Below, one piece after another: positions 43,401 to 52,036 of a DNA stretch of 64,000 nucleotides (its first letter is position 1; every line of letters starts with the position of its first letter). Origin of the DNA: Streptacidiphilus jeojiense. Lineage in GTDB: Bacteria; Actinomycetota; Actinomycetes; Streptomycetales; Streptomycetaceae. The notes below the pieces were generated by a model. That model made no database searches and was not told where the DNA came from. It was given only the letters and a program-made list of their open reading frames with translations. The stretch spans positions 394,326-458,325 of the forward strand of contig NZ_JOEH01000001.1 of assembly GCF_000719095.1 (NCBI RefSeq). The letters run 5' to 3'. The translations under genes were made by a program, and so were the position numbers.

Positions 43401-46063
43401 GTGTCGGCCGGGACGGTCGAGGTCGCACCCGGGTTGGTGGTGTAGGTGGTGGTGTCGCCGGAATTGACCCAGACCTCTCCGGTCGACGAGAGGTCGATGG
43501 ACCGGTCGGCGTCGCCGTCCTTGGTGCCGTTGTTCTCCACGATGAAGCCGACGTTGGCGGCGCCGGCCTTCAGCTTGACGTAGGCGAAGGCGCCGAAGGC
43601 GTCCCGGCCGACGAAGGGGTGCCCGGCCGGCCAGGTGGTCCCCTCGCCGTCGGCGATGTCCCCCCAGGCGTAGAGGTTCCAGCCGCTGTAGTCGCCGTCG
43701 GCGCGGTGGTAGTGGACCACCGCGTAGGTGCGCGAGGTGGCGCTGGGCTTGGTCACCGGCGGGACGGTGCCCACGGTGGTGCTCCCGGTGGCGTCGGCCA
43801 GGTGTCCGGCGCTGTCCTCGACCACGGCCTTGTAGCGGACCGTGGTGCCGGCGGCGACGTTCGCCAGGTTCTCGGTGACCTGGTACGGAGCGTGGTCGGC
43901 GGTGCCCAGGGTCTGCCACTTCCCGTCGCCGACGGCGGCCGCGAAGGTGACCCGGTCGAAGCCGCTGCCGGGGACGGTCGCGGCGACGGTGACGGTGCCG
44001 GTCGAGCCCGCAGCGGGGGCGGTGAGGCTGATCGCGGGGGCGGCGGTCGGCGCGGCGAGTCGCTTGGTCGCCTTGTAGACGACGGCGGACTGGGCCGGGA
44101 CGGTGACGGCCAGCTTGCTGTCGCTGCCGGTGGTGACCGCGCCGAGCGGCGAGGCTCCGGTGGAGCCGCCGTAGATCGGGTCGAAGGTCATCCCGGCCGA
44201 GTAGGTGGGGACGCTGACGCTCTGCGCGGTGGTCGCGTTGTTCACCGCGACCAGGTACTCCACCTGCTGCTTCTCGTCGATCCTGGAGAAGGCGTAGACC
44301 CCGGGGCCGTCCGCGGCGTAGCGCTCGACCTGGGCGCCGTCCTCCAGCGCCGGATTGGCCTTGCGCAGCGCGGCGAGGGTGGAGATGGTCGAGTACAGCG
44401 GGGTGCTGGTGCTGTAGCGGGCGGCCGAGCCGGAGCTGCCGCCGATGACGGTGTCGCTGTTGTAGGAGGCGGTCTGCGAGGCGAACATGTCCTGGCGGGC
44501 CGCCTTGTCGCCCCCGGCGCCGGTGAAGCCCTGCTCGTCGCCGTAGTAGACGACCGGCTGGCCGCGGGTCAGGAACTGGAGCTGCTGGGCCAGCTGGTCC
44601 TTCTTCAGCAGCTGGGCGTTGCTGTCGCCGGGGTTGGCCGACTGCAGGAAGTAGCCGATCCGGCCCATGTCGTGGTTGCCGAGGAAGGTCGGCAGCTCGT
44701 AGGCGTTGGTGTCGGCCGTCGTGTACTTGTAGTCGTTCCCGTAGACGGCGGAGAGCGCCTTGGCCGAGCCGCCGTTGGCGACATAGGTCTGCGCGGCCGA
44801 CTGGAACGGGAAGTCCAGCGTCGCCTGCAGCTTGCCCTGGGTGACGTAGGACGAGGTGGTGGAGGTGTCGCTGTCGTAGACCTCGCCGAACATGAAGAAG
44901 TTCTTGTCGCCCTGCGCGGCGGCGTACTTCTTCAGCGCCGGGGCCCACTGCTGCCAGAACGCCATGTCGACGTTCTTGACGGTGTCGATGCGGAAGCCGT
45001 CGACGCCGGTGTTCTTCACCCAGTCCTCGTAGATCTTCTCCATGCCCTGGACCACCTTCGGGTCCTGGGTGTCGAGGTCGTCGAGGCCGGAGAAGTCCCC
45101 CTCCGTGCCGGACTCGCCGGTGAAGGTCGAGTTGCCCCGGTTGTGGTAGAGCGTCGGGTCGTTCAGCCAGGACGGCGACTTGGCGTTGGCGTCGGCCGGC
45201 GAGTCGAAGATCGGGGTGTACGGGAAGGCGCTGGTGGTGAGCTTGGGGTAGAGCGAGGTGCCGTTCAGCGCGTTGGCGTCGGCCAGCGCCGTGGTGTCGA
45301 CCGGACGGCCGCTGGAGTCCAGGGTGGGGTAGGCACCGGTGGAGCGGTAGTCGTAGGTCTTCTCCGCGTAGTCGACGACGTCGGCGGTGTGGTTGGTGAT
45401 GACGTCGAAGAAGACCTTCATGCCCATCGCATGGGCCTTCTGGATCAGCTCCTTGAGCTGCGCGTTGGTGCCGAAGTGCGGGTCGACCTGGGTGAAGTCG
45501 GTGATCCAGTAGCCGTGGTAGCCGGCCGAGGCGTCCGACCCGGTGCCCTGCACCGGCTTGTTCTTGAAGATCGGCGCCATCCAGATCGCGGTGGTGCCCA
45601 GCTTCTTGATGTAGTCCAGCTTGCCGATCAGGCCCTTGAGGTCACCGCCGTGGTAGAAGCCCGAGTCGGTGGGGTCCAGGCCGTTGTCCATCCGGCTGCC
45701 GGTGATGCCCCCGGTGTCGTTTCCGGTGTCCCCGTTGGCGAAGCGGTCGGGGAGGACGAAGTAGTACTGCTCCTTGGTGAGGTCGTGCCGGTCCGGGGTG
45801 GCGGCGAGCGCCTTGTCGGAGGGGGCGGCGGCCAGCGGCTTGGCGGCAGTGGTGGTGGCAGTCGTGGTGGTGGCAGTGGTGCTCGTCGTGGTGCTGGTCG
45901 TGGTGACGGTGGTGGCGGCGGGGGCTGTCAGAGGCTGGGCGGCAGCCGCCGGGAACGGCGCGGCTGCGGCGAAGGCCGGTGCGAGCAGGGCGGCCGTCGT
46001 CACGAAACTGCCGAGCCTGGATCGGGTGGGATTGGATCTGGTGCGGTGGGACCTGGTGGCCAC
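40463..46063 (-). CDS. Secreted bifunctional alpha-amylase/pullulanase (two GH13 domains)
   Basis: An 1,866-residue secreted enzyme, one of the largest in the window. After a signal peptide and a Thr-rich stretch (about residues 46-68), an alpha-amylase GH13 domain (about 75-680) has the triad Asp360 (GFRIDTVKN), Glu394 (FGEVYDSD) and Asp465 (LGNHDMGR). A beta-sandwich follows, then two PUD/CBM41 starch-binding modules (VVHYHRADGDYSGW and VIHYHRTDGNYTGW). A pullulanase part follows, with an N-terminal CBM48-like region and a second GH13 domain: Asp1470 (FRFDLMGLD), Glu1499 (YGEGWNFG) and Asp1632 (VDAHDNLD). It would cut both alpha-1,4 and alpha-1,6 bonds of starch. GTG at 46063 follows AAGGGAGAG. 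Confidence 0.95.
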   Translation of the reverse strand: MATRSHRTRSNPTRSRLGSFVTTAALLAPAFAAAAPFPAAAAQPLTAPAATTVTTTSTTTSTTATTTTATTTAAKPLAAAPSDKALAATPDRHDLTKEQYYFVLPDRFANGDTGNDTGGITGSRMDNGLDPTDSGFYHGGDLKGLIGKLDYIKKLGTTAIWMAPIFKNKPVQGTGSDASAGYHGYWITDFTQVDPHFGTNAQLKELIQKAHAMGMKVFFDVITNHTADVVDYAEKTYDYRSTGAYPTLDSSGRPVDTTALADANALNGTSLYPKLTTSAFPYTPIFDSPADANAKSPSWLNDPTLYHNRGNSTFTGESGTEGDFSGLDDLDTQDPKVVQGMEKIYEDWVKNTGVDGFRIDTVKNVDMAFWQQWAPALKKYAAAQGDKNFFMFGEVYDSDTSTTSSYVTQGKLQATLDFPFQSAAQTYVANGGSAKALSAVYGNDYKYTTADTNAYELPTFLGNHDMGRIGYFLQSANPGDSNAQLLKKDQLAQQLQFLTRGQPVVYYGDEQGFTGAGGDKAARQDMFASQTASYNSDTVIGGSSGSAARYSTSTPLYSTISTLAALRKANPALEDGAQVERYAADGPGVYAFSRIDEKQQVEYLVAVNNATTAQSVSVPTYSAGMTFDPIYGGSTGASPLGAVTTGSDSKLAVTVPAQSAVVYKATKRLAAPTAAPAISLTAPAAGSTGTVTVAATVPGSGFDRVTFAAAVGDGKWQTLGTADHAPYQVTENLANVAAGTTVRYKAVVEDSAGHLADATGSTTVGTVPPVTKPSATSRTYAVVHYHRADGDYSGWNLYAWGDIADGEGTTWPAGHPFVGRDAFGAFAYVKLKAGAANVGFIVENNGTKDGDADRSIDLSSTGEVWVNSGDTTTYTTNPGATSTVPADTAVIHYHRTDGNYTGWGLHDWTGAATPTDWTSPLQPSSTDAFGDVFTVPLASGATVLDYIIHNGDTKDLPDNQELNFAVNGREVWITDSTPGYILPQSTASAADLDLTQSKAQWIDGTTVAVPAAWGFGQNLAAGASAEMVYSPTGALAVKDGDLTDPGYWLRLLPVSTGLTAAQLAAHPELKGYAAFTVDPRDRSRITTALRGQLIMTEREANGALLAATGVQIPGVLDAVYATKAVNATLGPVVSHNSARLSVWAPTAQSVSLELYDGPTGGTARTVAMHRDDSTGVWSVTGPASWKGKYYLYQVQVWAPSVQKVVTNHVTDPYSLALSADSKRSEIVDLDDPSTAPEGWKGDRSPKALTSTQQEIQELHVSDFSSADTTVPAADRGTYLAFNDLDSDGMKHLAALAKSGVTTVHLLPTFDFSSVPETKSEQTTPACDLASYAPDSQSQQACVSASAATDDYNWGYDPYHFTVPEGSYATDADGTARTEQFRQMVAALHRIGLRVVMDVVYNHTAASGEAATSVLDQIVPGYYQRLSATGAVTTDSCCADTAPEHTMMNKLVVDSTRTWADEYHVDGFRFDLMGLDPKQTMLDVQASLKKTGRSEFLYGEGWNFGVVANDARFVQATQTNMAGTGIATFNDRQRDAVRGGGPFDTDPRIQGFASGLYTDPNGAAANGTAAQQKANLLHAMDQLKVGLTGDLASYSFTDSSGRTVKGSEVDYNGSPTGYTDAPGEAITYVDAHDNLDLYDALIYKLPTGTSMADRARMQSLALATTALSQGPGFAVAGSDLLRSKSLDANSYDSGDWFNAIHWNCTQGNGFGHGLPLAAANQSSWTFAQPLLARTDLVPGCAAEQSASAQYQQFLQIKKSTPLFSLTTAAAVQQRLSYPLSGTSGETPGVITLHLDGTGLNTYKSVTVVFNATPTSQQQTVTGLAGTSQKLHPAQAGGSDPVVRSSAFDPATGTFTVPARTVAVFVQQ

Positions 46064-46100
46064 GCGGGCTCTCCCTTGAGGCGGCGTCAGCAATGCCAGG

Positions 46101-46133
46101 ACCGTACTGGCCGCAAGATGTTTCAGCAAGATG
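46101..46133 (-). promoter_or_regulatory. Promoter with CATCTTGC direct repeats before the amylopullulanase gene
   Basis: On the minus strand CATCTTGC occurs twice, 13 bp apart (46126-46133 and 46113-46120). They overlap TTGCTG (46124-46129), a 17-bp spacer and TACGGT (46101-46106). The CTTGC direct repeats resemble MalR-type operators known from Streptomyces amylase genes. The remainder of the 288-bp gap 46064-46351 holds no gene. Confidence 0.6.
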
Positions 46134-46351
46134 CAGAAACGATTTCCAACCCACTCATCCAAATCACCCTGGTCACAGGTATGAGCACGGCCCCCAGTAA
46201 CGCGACTGCGCCACGCCGGATAGGATCGCGTGCGTGTTCGGAGTCGGCCGGCTGACTCTGCGGTGTACAGCCGTAGGACTTGAGTAGGACTTCAGAGGGA
46301 TATCGGCGAGCGAATCCCCAACCAGAGGGTGATCGGGTCCCGGGAGGCCGC

Positions 46352-47419
46352 ATGGCAGACTACTGCCCCATGGGGGAACCTGAGCGGGATCACGAGGGCG
46401 GCGCCAGCGTCGCCGCGGCGATGCGTCCGTCCGGTTCCGTCGCCCCCGACGGAACCACGGGCAGCGCCGAAGAGCAGAGCCTTGCGCGGCGCGCGTGGCA
46501 GCGGTGCTGGCACCCGCTGCGCGGCCACTTCCACTCCCCCGGCCGTCCGCGCCTCTGGTTCGAACTGGTACTGATCGGTGTCAGCTACTGGCTCTACTCG
46601 CTGGTGCGCAACGCCGTCCCGGAGATGAAGAACCGGGCCGAGCACAACGCCCACGACGTCTGGCACCTGGAGCAGACCCTGGGCTTCGCCTGGGAGCGGT
46701 CGATCAACCATGCCTTCGACTCGGTGACCTGGCTGATCACCGGCATGAACTACTACTACGCCACGCTGCACTTCATCATGACCATCGGCGTGCTGGTCTG
46801 GCTGTTCCGCACCCAGCCGGGACGCTACGCGGCGGCGCGGCTCTCGCTGTTCGTCACCACTGCGATCGCGCTCTTCGGTTACTACTTCTACCCGTTGGCC
46901 CCGCCGCGGCTGATGACCGGCGGCGACTTCATCGACACCGTCGCCAAGCACCACACCTGGGGCTCGATGGCCTCCGGCGACATGGCCAGCGTGTCCAACC
47001 AGTTCGCCGCCATGCCCTCGATGCACATCGGCTGGTCCCTCTGGTGCGGCCTGACCATCGCCTTCCTGGCCCGCAGGCGCTGGGTGCGCGCCGTCGCGCT
47101 GCTGTACCCGCTGGCCACCCTGGTGGTCATCGTGGCCAGCGGCAACCACTTCTTCATGGACGCGGTCGCCGGCGCGACCTGCACCGGCATAGGACTGCTG
47201 ACCTCGCGACTGGTGTACGGCCGCTGGGTGTTCGCCTTCCCGCGCACCACCACCGAGCCGACCACACTGACCGGCAGCGCCCCCGCGATCGGCGCGGCCA
47301 CCGGCGCCGACACCGCCACGGAAACCGGCCCGGCCGCCGCCCCGGCCCCCGGCTCGGATGCCGATTCGGATGCGGATTCGGACGAGACCGAACTGGCCCC
47401 GGTCGCGGCCAACCGCTAG
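46352..47419 (+). CDS. PAP2 superfamily membrane phosphatase
   Basis: A 355-residue membrane protein. A polar N-terminus (about 60 residues) is followed by six hydrophobic segments. The catalytic region reads AMPSMHIGWSLWCG (phosphatase motif 2, His) and ASGNHFFMDAVAGA (motif 3, nucleophile His and Asp). This matches the inositol-phosphorylceramide-synthase/PAP2-like group acting on lipid phosphates. The acidic Asp/Ser-rich tail is disordered. ATG follows GGGAGG. It is divergent from the amylopullulanase gene and convergent with glnE. Confidence 0.9.
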   Translation: MADYCPMGEPERDHEGGASVAAAMRPSGSVAPDGTTGSAEEQSLARRAWQRCWHPLRGHFHSPGRPRLWFELVLIGVSYWLYSLVRNAVPEMKNRAEHNAHDVWHLEQTLGFAWERSINHAFDSVTWLITGMNYYYATLHFIMTIGVLVWLFRTQPGRYAAARLSLFVTTAIALFGYYFYPLAPPRLMTGGDFIDTVAKHHTWGSMASGDMASVSNQFAAMPSMHIGWSLWCGLTIAFLARRRWVRAVALLYPLATLVVIVASGNHFFMDAVAGATCTGIGLLTSRLVYGRWVFAFPRTTTEPTTLTGSAPAIGAATGADTATETGPAAAPAPGSDADSDADSDETELAPVAANR

Positions 47420-47473
47420 CCAACCGCTGACGGGCGCGCGCCCGTTCGATCCGGCACGCCCTCGGGCAGTTCC

Positions 47474-50400
47474 TCAGCCGTAGAACAGCTCCTCCACCAC
47501 CGTCCGGGCCTGCCGCGCCCGGCGCCGGTAGTCGTCCACCATCACCCCGGCGTGCCCGGCCCCGTAGCCGAGGTAGCGGGCCACGCCCGCCAGTTCGTGC
47601 GGGTCCCCGGGGAAGCTGTCCCCGGCCCGGCCGCGCACCAGCATCACCGCGTTGCGCACCAGGGTCGCCTGCACCCAGGCGGTGTCCAGCGCCTCCGCCT
47701 GCGCGGGCGCCACCAGACCGGCCTCCACCGCTGCCGCCAGCGCCTCCCTGGTCCTGGTCGTGCGCAGCCCGGCCAGCCGGTGCCCGTGCTGCAGCTGGAG
47801 CAGCTGCACGGTCCACTCGACGTCGGCCAGGCCGCCCGGGCCCAGCTTGGTGTGGGTGGTCGGGTCGGCGCCGCGCGGCAGCCGCTCCGTCTCCACCCTG
47901 GCCTTGATCCGCCGGATCTCCCGCAGCTCGGTCTCGCTGACCCCGGCGGCCGGGTAGCGCAGCGGGTCGACCAGTTCGACGAAGGCGGCGCCCAGGTCGG
48001 CGTCCCCGGCGACCGGGGCGGCCCGCAGCAGCGCCTGGCTCTCCCAGGTCCGCGACCAGCGCCGGTAGTACGCGGCGTAGGAGGCCAGGGTGCGCACCAG
48101 CGGCCCCTGCCGGCCCTCGGGACGCAGATCCGCGTCGATCAACAGCGGCGGCTCGGTCGAGGGCAGCTGCAGCAGCCTGCGGACCTCCTCGAAGACCTGG
48201 CGGGCCGCATTGGTCGCCTTGGTCTCGTCGGCGCCGGGGAGGGGCTCGTGGACCACCATGACGTCGGCGTCGCTGCCGTAGCCGAGCTCCGCGCCACCGT
48301 ACCGGCCCATGCCGATGACCGCGATCCTGGTCGGCAGCGGCTCCCCGTCCCGTGCCTCCAGCGCGTCGGTGCAGGCGCGCAGGGCTCCGGTGATGGTGGC
48401 GGTGGTGATCGCGGTGAGCGCGGCGCCGGAGGTCGAGACGGCCTCGCCCGGGCTGTCACCCAGACGGCCCAACACATCGGCGGCCGCGGTACGGAACAGC
48501 TCCCTGCGGCGCACCGACCGGGCGGCGGCCACCGCAGCCGGGGCGTCGGCGGCCCGGCCGACCGCGGAGTCGATCTCGCGCTCCAGCGCCTGCCGGCCGC
48601 GCGGCACCAGCCCGTCCCGGTCCCCCAGCAGCGCGACCGCCTCGGGGGCGCGCAGCAGCAGGTCGGGGGCGAGCCGTCCGGAGGACAGGATCCGGGCCAG
48701 GTTCTCGGCCGCCGCGCCCTCGTCCCGCAGCAGCCGCAGGTACCAGGGGGTCGAGCCCAGGCTGTCGGAGACCTTGCGGAAGTTCAGCAGCCCGGAGTCG
48801 GGGTCGGCGGAGTCGGCGAACCAGCCCAGCATCACCGGCAGCAGGGTGCGCTGCAGCGCGGCCCGCCGGCTGACGCCGCCGGCCAGGGCGCGCAGATGGC
48901 GCAGCGAGTCGGCCGGCTCGCGGTAGCCGAGGGCGGCCAGCCGGGCCTGGGCGGCGGCGGCGCTGAGGCCACCGCCGTTGGCGGTCTCCAGAGCCGTGGT
49001 CAGCCCGGCCTCGGCGGTGTCGAGACGGGCCACCGAGTCCAGCAACGGGCGGTAGAACAGCTTCTCGTGCAGCCTGCGCACCTCGCGGGCGTGCCGCCGC
49101 CACTCCTGGCGCAGTTCCTGGACCGGGTCGGCCCGCATGCCCAGCGACCGGCCCAGCCGCCGCAGGTCGTCCTCTCCGGTCGGCACCAGATGGGTGCGGC
49201 GCAGCTGGTAGAGCTGGATGCGGTGCTCCATCGCCCGCAGGAAGCGGTACGCGGAGTCCAGCGCGGCGGCGTCGGCGCGGCCGACGTAGCCGCCGGCCGA
49301 GAGCGCGGCCAGCGCGTCCAGCGTGGTGGCGCTGCGCAGCGTCACATCGGCCCGGCCGTGCACCAGTTGCAGCAGCTGGACCGAGAACTCCACGTCCCGC
49401 AGCCCGCCGGGGCCGAGCTTGAGCTCGCGCTCGACCTCGGCGACCGGGATGGCGTCGATGACCCGGCGGCGCATCTGCTGGACGTCCGGGACGAAGTTCT
49501 CGCGCTCCGCGGCCTGCCAGACCATCGGGGTGACCGCGTCCAGGTAGGCGCGGCCGAGTTCGGCGTCGCCGGCCACCGGGCGGGCCTTGAGCAGGGCCTG
49601 GAACTCCCAGGTCTTGGCCCAGCGCTGGTAGTAGGCGAGGTGGCTGGCGAGGGTGCGCACCAGCGGCCCGTTCTTGCCCTCGGGACGGAGGTTGGCGTCG
49701 ACCGGCCAGATCACGCCCTCGCGGGTGGTGTCGGAGCAGAGCCGCATCAGGCGGGCGGCCAGCCGGGTGGCGGCCCGGACGGCGGTGCCGTCGTCGCTCT
49801 CCGCAGCGCCCCCGGGGAGGTCCCGGGGATAGTGGTGCTCATGGGGGTCGCGGGGCTCGGCGACGAAGATGACGTCGACGTCGGAGACGTAGTTCAGCTC
49901 GTGGCCGCCGCACTTGCCCATGGCCACGACCGCCAGCCGGCAGGCCGCGGCGGAGACCGGGTCCTCCTCGGCGGCGATGTCCAGTGCGGCCTGGAGCGTG
50001 GCCCCGGCGAGGTCGGCCAGCTCGGCGGCGGTCTGGCTGATCTGGGTGGTCCCGGTGAGGTCGCGGGCGGCGATGCCCAGCAGGCAGCGGCGGTAGCCGG
50101 TGCGGAGCGCGTCGGCGCGGGGAAGGTGGGCGTGGGTGTCCCAGATGTGGTGGTAGAGGGTGCGCAGGAACTCCTCGGGGCCCGGGTGGATGTCGTGGAG
50201 TTCGAAGGTGACCAGGGCGTGCCAGTCCTCGGGATGGCGGGCGAGGTGGTCGCCGAGGGCGGCGCTGGCGCCTAGGACGCCGAGCAGCCGGTCCCGCAGC
50301 GGCTTGGCCGTGGTGACGGTGTCCAGCAGGGTCCGGCGCTCGGCCGGCGCGCAGGCCTCCGCGAGCCTGGCCAGGCCCAGCAGGGCCAGGTCGGGGTCGG

Positions 50401-50614
50401 CGGTGGCAGCGAGGGCGTCGAGCAGCACGCTGTCACTGGCGTGCGCGGCGAGGTCCGGCTCCGCGAGGCGCCTGACGGCGGCCTCGGGGTCGGTGAACCC
50501 GCGCCGGACCAGCCGCGCAGCCGGATTGACCCGCCGCGCGCCGCGGGGCGCCGGGGGCGCATAGCCGTCACCGCTGGCCGTGGGGCCGTCCAACCCGCCG
50601 CCTGCCTGCTCCAA
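47474..50614 (-). CDS. glnE: Glutamine synthetase adenylyltransferase/deadenylase (GlnE)
   Basis: A 1,046-residue bifunctional enzyme. The N-terminal half (deadenylylase) has the nucleotidyltransferase motif ELNYVSDVDVIF near residue 243; the C-terminal half (adenylylase) has ELGYGSDADVM near residue 781. Each is followed by a GlnD-type helical domain (LGPGGLRDVEFSVQLLQL and LGPGGLADVEWTVQLLQL). It attaches AMP to Tyr399 of GlnA and removes it. The protein is slightly longer than the usual ~1,000 residues of Streptomyces, because the start is TTG behind GGGAGGGG and adds a Gly/Pro-rich N-terminus. It is separate from glnA by 45 kb, as in related genomes. Confidence 0.97.
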   Translation of the reverse strand: MEQAGGGLDGPTASGDGYAPPAPRGARRVNPAARLVRRGFTDPEAAVRRLAEPDLAAHASDSVLLDALAATADPDLALLGLARLAEACAPAERRTLLDTVTTAKPLRDRLLGVLGASAALGDHLARHPEDWHALVTFELHDIHPGPEEFLRTLYHHIWDTHAHLPRADALRTGYRRCLLGIAARDLTGTTQISQTAAELADLAGATLQAALDIAAEEDPVSAAACRLAVVAMGKCGGHELNYVSDVDVIFVAEPRDPHEHHYPRDLPGGAAESDDGTAVRAATRLAARLMRLCSDTTREGVIWPVDANLRPEGKNGPLVRTLASHLAYYQRWAKTWEFQALLKARPVAGDAELGRAYLDAVTPMVWQAAERENFVPDVQQMRRRVIDAIPVAEVERELKLGPGGLRDVEFSVQLLQLVHGRADVTLRSATTLDALAALSAGGYVGRADAAALDSAYRFLRAMEHRIQLYQLRRTHLVPTGEDDLRRLGRSLGMRADPVQELRQEWRRHAREVRRLHEKLFYRPLLDSVARLDTAEAGLTTALETANGGGLSAAAAQARLAALGYREPADSLRHLRALAGGVSRRAALQRTLLPVMLGWFADSADPDSGLLNFRKVSDSLGSTPWYLRLLRDEGAAAENLARILSSGRLAPDLLLRAPEAVALLGDRDGLVPRGRQALEREIDSAVGRAADAPAAVAAARSVRRRELFRTAAADVLGRLGDSPGEAVSTSGAALTAITTATITGALRACTDALEARDGEPLPTRIAVIGMGRYGGAELGYGSDADVMVVHEPLPGADETKATNAARQVFEEVRRLLQLPSTEPPLLIDADLRPEGRQGPLVRTLASYAAYYRRWSRTWESQALLRAAPVAGDADLGAAFVELVDPLRYPAAGVSETELREIRRIKARVETERLPRGADPTTHTKLGPGGLADVEWTVQLLQLQHGHRLAGLRTTRTREALAAAVEAGLVAPAQAEALDTAWVQATLVRNAVMLVRGRAGDSFPGDPHELAGVARYLGYGAGHAGVMVDDYRRRARQARTVVEELFYG

Positions 50615-50702
50615 GGCGCTGCCCCTCCCATGCGATCAACCGTCGAACGTCGAACAACAACCGAACCAAGATCCGAGACTACGTGCCACTGAGCCGTTCT
50701 TC

Positions 50703-50839
50703 CCCGGTGCGGCGCGGTGACTCCTGCTGCGCGAGGACTCACACCCACGCGGGGGTCCGGGGGGTCGCCCCCCGGAGGATGGAGTCCCGGTGCGGCGCGG
50801 TGACTCCTGCTGCGCGAGGACTCACAACAACGCGGGGGT
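50703..50839. repeat. Tandem 83-bp-period direct repeat with an embedded hairpin
   Basis: 50703-50756 and 50786-50839 are near-identical (41 identical bases, then 10 more after three mismatches). Between them a 9-bp GC stem (50756-50776) could act as a terminator. It fills most of the gap between divergent glnE and the acyltransferase gene. Confidence 0.8.
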
Positions 50840-50872
50840 GACTCCTGGCCGCGGGTGGGCGTTGTCCTGGGT

Positions 50873-52036
50873 ATGGACCGTGACCGGTTGCCCTCGCTGA
50901 CCGGGCTGCGCTTCTGGGCCGCGCTGCTGGTGGTGGCGTACCACCTCAGCCGCCAGTACCACCGGCTACCACTCGTCAGTTCCCTGGTCTGGTACGGCAG
51001 GGACGGGGTGACCTTCTTCTTCGTGCTGTCCGGCTTCGTGCTGGCCTGGTCCTACGCCGGCGCGGCCGCAGTACCGGCCCGGGTCTTCTACCGGCGGCGG
51101 TTCGCCCGGGTCTGGCCGCTGCACGTCCTGGCGACCGGCTTCGCGCTCGCCGTGACCGCCGCCGCCGGCGGCCTGTTGCCGTGGCGGGCAGTGCTGTGGT
51201 CGCTGCCGCTGCTGCAGGCCTGGGCCCCGTCGACGGTGTACGGAGGCAACCCGGCCGCCTGGTCACTGAGCGCCGAGGCCTGGTTCTACCTGCTGCTGCC
51301 CGCGCTGCTGCGTGCCCTGCTGCGGCGCGGCGACCGCGCCCTCGCCCTGCTCGCCGCCGCGGCCTGCTGCGCCGGGGTCGTGCTCTGGCTCGCCGGGGCG
51401 TACATGGGATCGCCCGCGCTGCGGGACTGGCTGCTGGACTACCTGCCGCTGACCCGTACCCCGCAGTTCCTGCTGGGCGCCGTGGCGGGTGTGGCGTTCC
51501 GGCGCGGGTGGCGGCTGCGAATGGCCGTCGGCCCCGCGGTGGCTGCGCTGGTGCTGTGGCATCTGGCGCTGGTGCCCTGGTCGGCGGCGGTGCCCGAGAG
51601 CCGCTGGTACGGACCGTACAGCGGATCGCAGCTGCTGGTGGCGCCGCTGTTCGCGGTGCTGGTGCTGGCGGCCGCCGGGCGTGACGCGGACGGCGGGCGC
51701 CCGGGCGGGACGTTGTCGCGGCCCTGGATGCGGCGGCTGGGCCACTGGTCGTTCGCCTGGTACCTGGTGCACCAGACCTGCCTGCGGCTGGCGCCGCTGC
51801 TGGTGGGGCCGCCGCACGGCACGGCGCAGGCGGCGACGGGCTGGGTGCTCGTCGCCGCCCTGAGCCTGGTCCTGGCGGGCGCCCTGCACACCTGGGTGGA
51901 GCGCCCGCTGGAAGCCGCGCTGCGCGGACGTCCGCGGCCGGCGGACGAGCCTGCGGACGGACCTCCGCGTGGCCGGGGACCCGGTGTCCCGGGCCCCCGG
52001 TCCGCCGCCGACCGGTCCTACTCCAGGTCGGTGTAG
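50873..52036 (+). CDS. Acyltransferase family 3 membrane protein (OafA-like)
   Basis: A 387-residue integral membrane O-acyltransferase with about ten hydrophobic segments. The family marks are LPSLTGLRFWAALLVVAYHL (with the catalytic His) at the N-terminus, FFFVLSGFVLAWSY, and the RFARVWPLH segment. It probably acetylates or acylates an extracellular polysaccharide or glycolipid. ATG at 50873 follows GGGC at a distance; no strong ribosome-binding site is visible. Its last 19 bp overlap the end of the convergent secreted-protein gene. Confidence 0.92.
   Translation: MDRDRLPSLTGLRFWAALLVVAYHLSRQYHRLPLVSSLVWYGRDGVTFFFVLSGFVLAWSYAGAAAVPARVFYRRRFARVWPLHVLATGFALAVTAAAGGLLPWRAVLWSLPLLQAWAPSTVYGGNPAAWSLSAEAWFYLLLPALLRALLRRGDRALALLAAAACCAGVVLWLAGAYMGSPALRDWLLDYLPLTRTPQFLLGAVAGVAFRRGWRLRMAVGPAVAALVLWHLALVPWSAAVPESRWYGPYSGSQLLVAPLFAVLVLAAAGRDADGGRPGGTLSRPWMRRLGHWSFAWYLVHQTCLRLAPLLVGPPHGTAQAATGWVLVAALSLVLAGALHTWVERPLEAALRGRPRPADEPADGPPRGRGPGVPGPRSAADRSYSRSV

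Noticed and set aside
43217..46255. 1,012-residue plus-strand frame opposite the amylopullulanase gene
   Set aside because: Antisense shadow of a strongly supported gene.
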